From assembly GCA_007693335.1 (NCBI GenBank), contig REDU01000072.1, forward strand, positions 23,860 to 87,859: a stretch of 64,000 nucleotides of DNA, written 5' to 3'. This document shows positions 58,746 to 64,000 of the stretch, one piece after another (position 1 is the stretch's first letter; each line of letters opens with the position of its first letter). The position numbers and the translations under genes were made by a program. This stretch comes from Ilumatobacter sp. (lineage in GTDB: Bacteria; Actinomycetota; Acidimicrobiia; Acidimicrobiales; Ilumatobacteraceae). The notes beneath the pieces were generated by a model. It was given only the letters and a program-made list of their open reading frames with translations, was not told where the DNA came from and searched no databases.

Positions 58746-61700
58746 TCACGCTACCGGTGGCCGTGGGTGGGCGTCGCCCGGATCGTCGAGCGACGCCACC
58801 ATCAACTCGAGTACCTGCTGGCCGTACTGCTCCAACTTCGCCGGTCCCACCCCCTTCACACCCGCGAGCTGTTCCAGCGTGGTCGGAACCGCGGATGCGA
58901 TCGCAGCCAACGTCTTGTCGTCGAACACCGTGTAGGCGGGCTTCCCGCTCCGGGCCACGTCGCGGAACTGCCGGAGCGCGTCGTAGGCGCGTGCTGATGC
59001 GGCCGACACCGGGTCACCTGCAGCACGCGGGATGCCTCGCTGACGGCCACGACTCTGAACCGGTCGGTCGGCGGGGAAGCGACGCACGGCGCCACTGCCG
59101 GAGCGGGCGACGATCTCGTCGGTCGCGACCCGGTCGATCACCCATTCGGCACCCTGATCGACCAGCACCATCCCCGGTGCCACCACGACTCGTTCACGAT
59201 CGAGGAGCGGATGGTCGCGACCAGTACCCGGTCCAGATCCAGGTCCAGATCCCGTGGGGGTCGCCCGTGCTCGCGTGCGCTCGACCGCTGGTGGTTCGGG
59301 CGGGTGCTCGGGCGGCTCGGTGGTGAGCTCGGCCACGAACCGGCTCGGACGCGGCCCCGTCACGACCGTGGCGTTGGCGCCGGCCCGTGTGAGCGCCACG
59401 TGGAACAGCCGTCGCTCCTCTTCGATGTCGTCGGCCAGTCGGTGCGGATATTGATCGACGTCGGCCAGATGCACGATCACCTCGGGCCACTCCTGACCCT
59501 TGACCCGGTGCACGGTGGCCAGCACCACACCACTCGGGTCTCGGCGCACCGCGAGACGGTCACGGAGCCATCCCTCGAAGTCGACCACGCCGTCGTGGAG
59601 GTGGGCGAGCTGACGCAGCGCCGTGAGGTCGTCACCTTGGGCTGAGCGGTTCATGCCCCGACGGGTGGCGTCGAGCGTTGCCACCGAGCCCGCCAGCCCG
59701 ACCTCGTCGGCGATCGCCGCCATCACCTCGCTCGTCGTGGCCCGTCGGGACACCAGTTGCTGCAGGTGTTCGATGTCGTCGGCGAACTCACCAACCCTGG
59801 TGGCATCGCGCTCGTTGGTGAGCCGGCCGACCAATCGCCGGAGACCGTCCACATCACGCTGCTCGGCCACCCAGTCGCCGATCCGCGGATGGAGCGGACG
59901 CGACGGCCGGCGCAACGCCTCGGCGAGATCAGCGTCAGCGAAGGGAACCGACCCTCGAGCCGGTGCCGTGGCCAGCCGCAACCATGACAGTGCGGCCCGC
60001 ACCGACGTGCGCTCGAGGAACTCGAGCCCGACGCCGCCACTCACGATCACCCCGGCCGACACCAGCGCGACCTGCACCGGAGCGAGCACGGCGTTCACAC
60101 GAGTGAGCACGGCGATCTCCGCAGTGGTCCGACCGGCAGCGATCGCGTCACTCACCCGCCGGGTGGTGTCACCGACCGGATCGTCGGACGTGACGACGTC
60201 CCACCCGCCAGGATCGACCGATGCGGCACGGATCGTCTTGGCGACCCGCCGTCGATTGTGGCGCAGCAGTCGATCGACCGCCTCGACGATGCCGGCCGGG
60301 CAGCGGTAGTTGACCTCGAGCGGATGGGCACCAGCACCCGGGAACAGCTGGGCGAAGTCGATCAACCACGCCGGATCGGCACCGTTGTAGCCGTAGATCG
60401 TCTGGTCGTCGTCGCCCACGCCGAACACCGAACCACCGGATCCGGTGAGGAGCCGTATCAGCAGCAGATGTGCGGGGGTGAGGTCCTGGAACTCATCCAC
60501 CAACAGGTAGCGACAGGCGCGCTGGGCGGCCGCACGCGCATCGGGCTCGGCCAGCAGTATCTCGATGGCCCGGTGGATCTGCCCGTCGAAGTCGACCGAC
60601 CGGCTGGCCGCCAGCGCCGCCACGTACGCCGGGTACACCTCCACCAAGCCGCTGACGTCGCCGTCGTAACGCGCCTCGGCCTCGGCCGGGTCGACCAGAC
60701 CGAGTCGCACGAGCCCCAGTGCCTCGATCCACGGTGCCACCGGATCGGTGTTGCGACGCTTGGGGAAGCTCACGAGTCGACCGATGATGCGGCGCACCTC
60801 TGGCTCGTCGATGGTCGAGAGGCGGGTGTCGCGAGGCGCGAACGGAGGGGTGCCGTTGGCGACCGCCAATGCGATGGAGTTCAGGGTGCGAACCTGGAGG
60901 CCCGGCAGGTCAGCCGTGCGCTCCAGCATCTCGGTCTGGGCGCGCTTGTTGAACGCCACCAGGCCGACCGCACTCGGCGGGACCCGCCACGCAGTCACCA
61001 GATGCCGTGCCCGCTCGGTGAGCACCCGCGTCTTGCCCGAACCGGCGGGTGCGATGATGCGCGCCACCCCGGTCGAGTGCGTCACGGCGGCGAGCTGGTC
61101 GGTGGCGAGGTCGGCCACGGTGTCGTTGCCCGACGGCGCGACCATGCTCCCGTGTTCGATCGAGACGGCGTGAACGACGGCGATCCCCTCGACGGCCGCC
61201 GTGTAGCGCGGCGGCCCACCGTCGAGCCACGCCGGCGTTCCGTCGGGCAGCACGACATCGGCGGGCCCGTCACGTAAGGCACCGAGCGCCACCGCCCGGT
61301 CGAGCAGTCGCCAGCCGGGCCGATCGGGATCGCGGGCGTCGATCGAGTTCGACCAGACGAGGTGGTGGAGATCGTCGAGCGGGAACTCGTGACGAGCGCC
61401 CAGTTGGTGCGGTGGGTCGGTGGTGGACGACCGTGGGGCATCGTCGATGTCGACCGTCAGTTCGATCACCAGCGATCGCCGTGAATGTGCGGCCACACCG
61501 AGCTCGTGCAACACCCGGGTCGGGGCGGTGAGCTCTGCCGGGCCGATCACGAGCCGCTCGTGGTCGGACCACCCCTCGGGGGGCGCCTGACCCGGCCCGA
61601 CCACGACGTGTCGACCCAGCGTGGCCGGCGGTCGCTGGAGCGGGGCGGTCACACCCTGGATCGGGCGAGCAGCCGGGCGGGCAGCCGGGCGGGAGACCGG

Positions 61701-61835
61701 ACTCGAGTCAGGGCTCGAGTCAGGGCGGGAGCCCGGGACGGGGGCCGACTCGGGGCTGCCCTGGCGCGCCCAGCACTGCCGGACCTCGGCCGGAGAGTCG
61801 TGCGCACCCTCGCAGTAGACACAGTCGATGGCCAC
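58746..61835 (-). CDS. UvrD/Rep-type superfamily 1 DNA helicase with HRDC domain
   Basis: A 1029-residue 3'-5' helicase. The N-terminus has a small Cys motif (CVYC then C near residue 20), then a low-complexity Arg/Pro/Ser linker and a region of unknown fold to about 240. Walker A is IAPAGSGKTRVLTERA near residue 262, followed by VAFNKRAQTEM, DEFQDLTPAHLLLIRLL, GDDDQTIYGYNGADP and VNYRCP. Late motifs are TVHRVKGQEWPEVIVHL and EERRLFHVALTRA. A C-terminal HRDC domain at about 950-1015 (YTVFDDKTLAAIASAVPTT) binds nucleic acid. Resembles the mycobacterial UvrD2 group. GTG start 61835. Confidence 0.92.
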   Translation of the reverse strand: MAIDCVYCEGAHDSPAEVRQCWARQGSPESAPVPGSRPDSSPDSSPVSRPAARPAARPIQGVTAPLQRPPATLGRHVVVGPGQAPPEGWSDHERLVIGPAELTAPTRVLHELGVAAHSRRSLVIELTVDIDDAPRSSTTDPPHQLGARHEFPLDDLHHLVWSNSIDARDPDRPGWRLLDRAVALGALRDGPADVVLPDGTPAWLDGGPPRYTAAVEGIAVVHAVSIEHGSMVAPSGNDTVADLATDQLAAVTHSTGVARIIAPAGSGKTRVLTERARHLVTAWRVPPSAVGLVAFNKRAQTEMLERTADLPGLQVRTLNSIALAVANGTPPFAPRDTRLSTIDEPEVRRIIGRLVSFPKRRNTDPVAPWIEALGLVRLGLVDPAEAEARYDGDVSGLVEVYPAYVAALAASRSVDFDGQIHRAIEILLAEPDARAAAQRACRYLLVDEFQDLTPAHLLLIRLLTGSGGSVFGVGDDDQTIYGYNGADPAWLIDFAQLFPGAGAHPLEVNYRCPAGIVEAVDRLLRHNRRRVAKTIRAASVDPGGWDVVTSDDPVGDTTRRVSDAIAAGRTTAEIAVLTRVNAVLAPVQVALVSAGVIVSGGVGLEFLERTSVRAALSWLRLATAPARGSVPFADADLAEALRRPSRPLHPRIGDWVAEQRDVDGLRRLVGRLTNERDATRVGEFADDIEHLQQLVSRRATTSEVMAAIADEVGLAGSVATLDATRRGMNRSAQGDDLTALRQLAHLHDGVVDFEGWLRDRLAVRRDPSGVVLATVHRVKGQEWPEVIVHLADVDQYPHRLADDIEEERRLFHVALTRAGANATVVTGPRPSRFVAELTTEPPEHPPEPPAVERTRARATPTGSGPGSGPGTGRDHPLLDRERVVVAPGMVLVDQGAEWVIDRVATDEIVARSGSGAVRRFPADRPVQSRGRQRGIPRAAGDPVSAASARAYDALRQFRDVARSGKPAYTVFDDKTLAAIASAVPTTLEQLAGVKGVGPAKLEQYGQQVLELMVASLDDPGDAHPRPPVA
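58748..58753 (-). promoter_or_regulatory. -10 box TAGCGT, leaderless start of the hemolysin III gene
   Basis: On the minus strand TAGCGT, six bases (GAACCG), then the ATG at 58741. The box overlaps the last codons of the helicase gene. Confidence 0.55.
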
Positions 61836-61931
61836 GTCACCGTTCTACCCCACGGGTGTCACGGTCATGGTCGTGCCGGCTGTTCACGGGCCCGAAACGG
61901 GACCGACACAGCACTCGGTCAGCATGACACC

Positions 61932-62423
61932 ATGACCGTGACGCACCAGGTGACGATCGTCGCCGCCGACCATCCCAGTCTCGATGGTGCCGTCGGGAGG
62001 TTCCTCGACGAACTCCGGCGCGAGCCCCGCTTCCCCGGTCCGTCGTCATCGGCGAACCCGGAACCGTTCCCCTCCCTGGTGGACGGTCTGTCCTCGGCCG
62101 GGGCTCCGGACCCAACGGCCGGTTTCCGGCTCGCTGCCCTCGACGGTGCACGGGTGGTCGGTCTCGCGCGGGTCGACCCCACGGGTCAGGTACTCGTGGC
62201 CGTGGCACCCGATCGCCGTGGCGACGGCGTGGGCACCCACCTCGCCCGACACGTGGTCGACCGGTCACGGGCCGTCGGGTTCACGCACCTGTGCCTGCGT
62301 TCGAGCCGTCGGAGCCGAGCTGCCACGACGCTGGCGACCGCGATGGGGTTCATGGTGATCGAGCGGGGACTCGGACGGGTCGACCTCGTGCTCGATCTCG
62401 CGCCCACGTCGCACACCGCCTGA
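61932..62423 (+). CDS. GNAT-family N-acetyltransferase
   Basis: A 163-residue acetyltransferase with one GNAT fold. The acetyl-CoA pyrophosphate loop is VAPDRRGDGVGTHLARHV, preceded by the strand VLVAVA and followed by GFTHLCLRSS and ATAMGFMVIERG. The substrate cannot be told. The ATG at 61932 has no ribosome site, and the upstream open frame runs antisense to the helicase start. Divergent from the helicase gene, with a 96-bp space. Confidence 0.84.
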   Translation: MTVTHQVTIVAADHPSLDGAVGRFLDELRREPRFPGPSSSANPEPFPSLVDGLSSAGAPDPTAGFRLAALDGARVVGLARVDPTGQVLVAVAPDRRGDGVGTHLARHVVDRSRAVGFTHLCLRSSRRSRAATTLATAMGFMVIERGLGRVDLVLDLAPTSHTA

Positions 62424-62425
62424 CC

Positions 62426-62477
62426 GCGTCCGCCCGGACTTCGGCCGGACGCTCTCGCCCTCGACCTGAGGTCGAGG
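62426..62477 (+). terminator. Two hairpins after the GNAT gene
   Basis: GCGTCCG at 62426-62432 pairs with CGGACGC at 62446-62452. CCTCGACC at 62459-62466 pairs with GGTCGAGG at 62470-62477 around a 3-base loop. There is no T tract. They probably end the GNAT transcript. Confidence 0.5.
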
Positions 62478-62531
62478 TGGTGACGACGTCCCGACCGGGA
62501 TGGCTTCGTAACGCGATCGTCACGTACGGGC

Positions 62532-62537
62532 TAGGCT
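62532..62537 (+). promoter_or_regulatory. -10 box TAGGCT before the M23 peptidase gene
   Basis: TAGGCT, seven bases, then the GTG at 62545. No ribosome site, so a leaderless or near-leaderless transcript is likely. Confidence 0.55.
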
Positions 62538-62544
62538 GTCGGCC

Positions 62545-63894
62545 GTGCTCCGCACTCGTCGAACCACCACACCCGCGCGGGTGCGGCATCTACTCGCCGC
62601 CGGCGCTGCCGCGGTGGCTCTCGTCAGCGTGGCCCAGGTGGTCGATCCGGCCTCCACCTCGGTGGTCTCGGCGCAGACCGCGGAGCAGGCGGCACGCGAG
62701 ATCCAAGCCGCCAGAGACCGGGCCAACGCCGCCTCACAGGCCATGTTCGACGCCGAGTCCCGTCTCGACGAGTTGTCGATCGAGCTCGAGTCCACCTCTG
62801 CCGACCTCGACCAACTCCTCGCCGAGACCGACCAGCTCCGGGGCGACGTCGAGCAGCTCGCCGTCCGCCGGTACGTCGAGTCCGGCACCGTCGAGATCCC
62901 GCTGGTGAGTGGGCTCGGTCGAGCCAACGACCAAGCCGTGTCGGGCGTGTACGTGGCGGCTGCGACCGGATCGTCGGTCACGGCACTCGACGACTACGGC
63001 GCCGTGGCGCTCGAGCTGTCCGATGCCCGCGCCCAACTCGAACGCCAACGGCAGAGCACCCAGGCCGCTCGCGACGAGTACGAGCGTCTGAAGGCCACCG
63101 CGGAAGCCGAGATCGTGCGGCTCCAGGAGATCGAGGAGCAGCGTCTGCGCGACGAGGCCGTCCAGCGGGCGCTCGAGGAGCAGCGCCGCCAGCGCGAAGC
63201 CGAGGAGGCCGCCGCTGCAGCCCGTGCCGCCGAACAGGCCGCGGCCGCCCAGCAGGCAGCGGCCGCCCAACAGGCAGCGGCCGCAGCGGCCACTCCGCAG
63301 GTCCAGTCCGGTTCCGCCGGGTCGTCGTCAGGGTCGTCGTCAGGATCGACCGACTCATCGGCGGGGGGCTCGTCCGGCGGAGCCTCCGCTCCGGCGCCCG
63401 CAGCGACCGGCGGCGATGGCAACAGCGGCGGTGGCGGCGAGCCCGCGCCAGCGGCCGCCCCGGCTCCCCCGCCGCCTCCCCCACCGCCTCCGCCTCCCGC
63501 CAACCCGGGCGGCATCGTCTGCCCGGTTGCCGGATCGCACTCGTTCGCCGACACGTGGGGCGCGCCCCGCTCGGGCGGTCGCCGCCACCAGGGCGTCGAC
63601 ATGATGGCCGCCACCGGGGTCCCGCTCGTGGCGGTGGTGTCGGGCACCGTCACGTTCCGCACCAACCGTCTCGGCGGCAACGCCGTGTGGCTCACGGGTG
63701 ACAACGGCAGCAAGTACTACTACGCACACCTCAGTGCGTGGGAGGGATCCTCGGGTCGACGGGTCGGCCAGGGCGAGGTGATCGGCTACAACGGCTCGAC
63801 CGGCAACGCCGGCGTCCCCCATCTCCACTTCGAGATCCACCCCGGCGGCGGTCCCGCCGTGAACCCGTACCCCGCCGTCCGCTCCGCCTGCTGA
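62545..63894 (+). CDS. Secreted M23 metallopeptidase with coiled-coil region
   Basis: A 449-residue exported protein. The signal peptide spans about residues 1-43 (Arg-rich start, [17 protein letters not shown], cleavage near VSAQT). A coiled coil of about 45-230 is rich in Glu, Gln, Arg and Ala and ends in Ala/Gln repeats. Then come Ser/Gly and Pro linkers with a run of ten Pro. The LytM domain at about 325-449 has the zinc His/Asp pair in RRHQGVDMM and the HLHFEIHP motif. This EnvC/NlpD-like layout points to peptidoglycan cleavage or activation during cell separation. An N-terminal M23 zinc site appears complete, so it may be active. Confidence 0.93.
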   Translation: MLRTRRTTTPARVRHLLAAGAAAVALVSVAQVVDPASTSVVSAQTAEQAAREIQAARDRANAASQAMFDAESRLDELSIELESTSADLDQLLAETDQLRGDVEQLAVRRYVESGTVEIPLVSGLGRANDQAVSGVYVAAATGSSVTALDDYGAVALELSDARAQLERQRQSTQAARDEYERLKATAEAEIVRLQEIEEQRLRDEAVQRALEEQRRQREAEEAAAAARAAEQAAAAQQAAAAQQAAAAAATPQVQSGSAGSSSGSSSGSTDSSAGGSSGGASAPAPAATGGDGNSGGGGEPAPAAAPAPPPPPPPPPPPANPGGIVCPVAGSHSFADTWGAPRSGGRRHQGVDMMAATGVPLVAVVSGTVTFRTNRLGGNAVWLTGDNGSKYYYAHLSAWEGSSGRRVGQGEVIGYNGSTGNAGVPHLHFEIHPGGGPAVNPYPAVRSAC

Positions 63895-63906
63895 CCCAAC
63901 GCCCCC

Positions 63907-64000
63907 TCACCCCACCGAACCGTCCGCGCCGAACCCGCACATCCGGGTGATCCCCACAGACAGTTCCGGATCACCCCACCGAACCGTCCGCGCCGAACCC
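63907..64000. repeat. Pair of identical 30-bp direct repeats with hairpin spacer (cut by window end)
   Basis: Copies at 63907-63936 and 63971-64000 are identical over 30 bp, beginning TCACCCCACCGAACC and ending GCGCCGAACCC. The 34-bp spacer contains GGGTGATCC at 63945-63953, which pairs with GGATCACCC at 63968-63976; the second arm reaches into the second copy. More copies may lie beyond the window. No gene is seen after 63894. Confidence 0.75.

Noticed and set aside
63907..64000. CRISPR array
   Set aside because: Only two repeats are visible, the spacer contains part of an inverted repeat extending into the repeat, and no cas gene is near.

Overview
The window is high-GC, densely packed DNA. 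It reads as a free-living, probably marine or soil, actinobacterium of the Acidimicrobiia type (Ilumatobacter-like). That placement is inferred from gene content: fused KorA plus KorB, a class II DAHP synthase, an F420-type luciferase-like oxidoreductase, a nadD-LCP-rsfS block, many CoA-linked catabolic genes, frequent GTG starts, and -10 boxes lying right against start codons. No plasmid, phage, insertion sequence or CRISPR locus was seen.

Region A (1-30550) is one catabolic supercluster of 28 genes. It holds an aldehyde dehydrogenase, three enoyl-CoA hydratase family proteins, seven short-chain dehydrogenases or epimerases (one of the 2,4-dienoyl-CoA reductase type), and three acyl-CoA ligases. 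It also holds two acyl-CoA dehydrogenase pairs, a DUF35 protein with an Ltp2-like thiolase-fold aldolase, a classical thiolase, a D-aminoacylase-type amidohydrolase and two paralogous COG2159 amidohydrolases. A luciferase-like oxidoreductase, a sulfotransferase with a DUF1214-like partner, and one TetR regulator complete it. The logic is CoA activation, dehydrogenation, hydration, oxidation, then thiolytic or retro-aldol cleavage, as in steroid or isoprenoid side-chain catabolism. No oxygenase or ring-cleavage enzyme was recognised in this region, and the substrate is unknown. The main discovery is a 17-bp palindrome, TCTGAC-N5-GTCAGA, found six times. Each copy sits in a promoter region of the cluster, and together they can account for all 28 genes. 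The TetR gene lies inside the operon headed by one of these sites.

Region B (30551-36500) holds a SurE-fold lipoprotein behind an attenuator-like leader, a GH15 glucoamylase-family gene with an orphan GH32 C-terminal fragment, tRNA-Ala(GGC), and the rsfS, LCP and nadD housekeeping genes. Region C (36500-41700) holds a group 1/2 sigma-70 factor, class II DAHP synthase, a serine hydrolase, a small unknown gene and an enolase-superfamily protein with a changed metal-ligand position. Region D (41876-45971) is a complete osmoprotectant (OpuC/ProVWX-type) ABC transporter.

Region E (46066-53276) holds a thiolase, a CBS-domain protein, a small unknown gene divergent from a CYP125/CYP124-like P450, a zone of gene decay (two frameshifted remnants), an SDR, thymidine kinase, and a sulfatase/phosphonate monoester hydrolase. 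Region F (53385-63894) holds korA-korB, an ABC ATPase with degenerate motifs, a DUF429-like protein, a hemolysin III family protein, a UvrD-type helicase with an HRDC domain, a GNAT acetyltransferase and a secreted M23 peptidase. The window ends inside a pair of 30-bp direct repeats.

Many starts lack a Shine-Dalgarno sequence but have TANNNT six or seven bases upstream. Leaderless transcription is therefore probably common in this genome.
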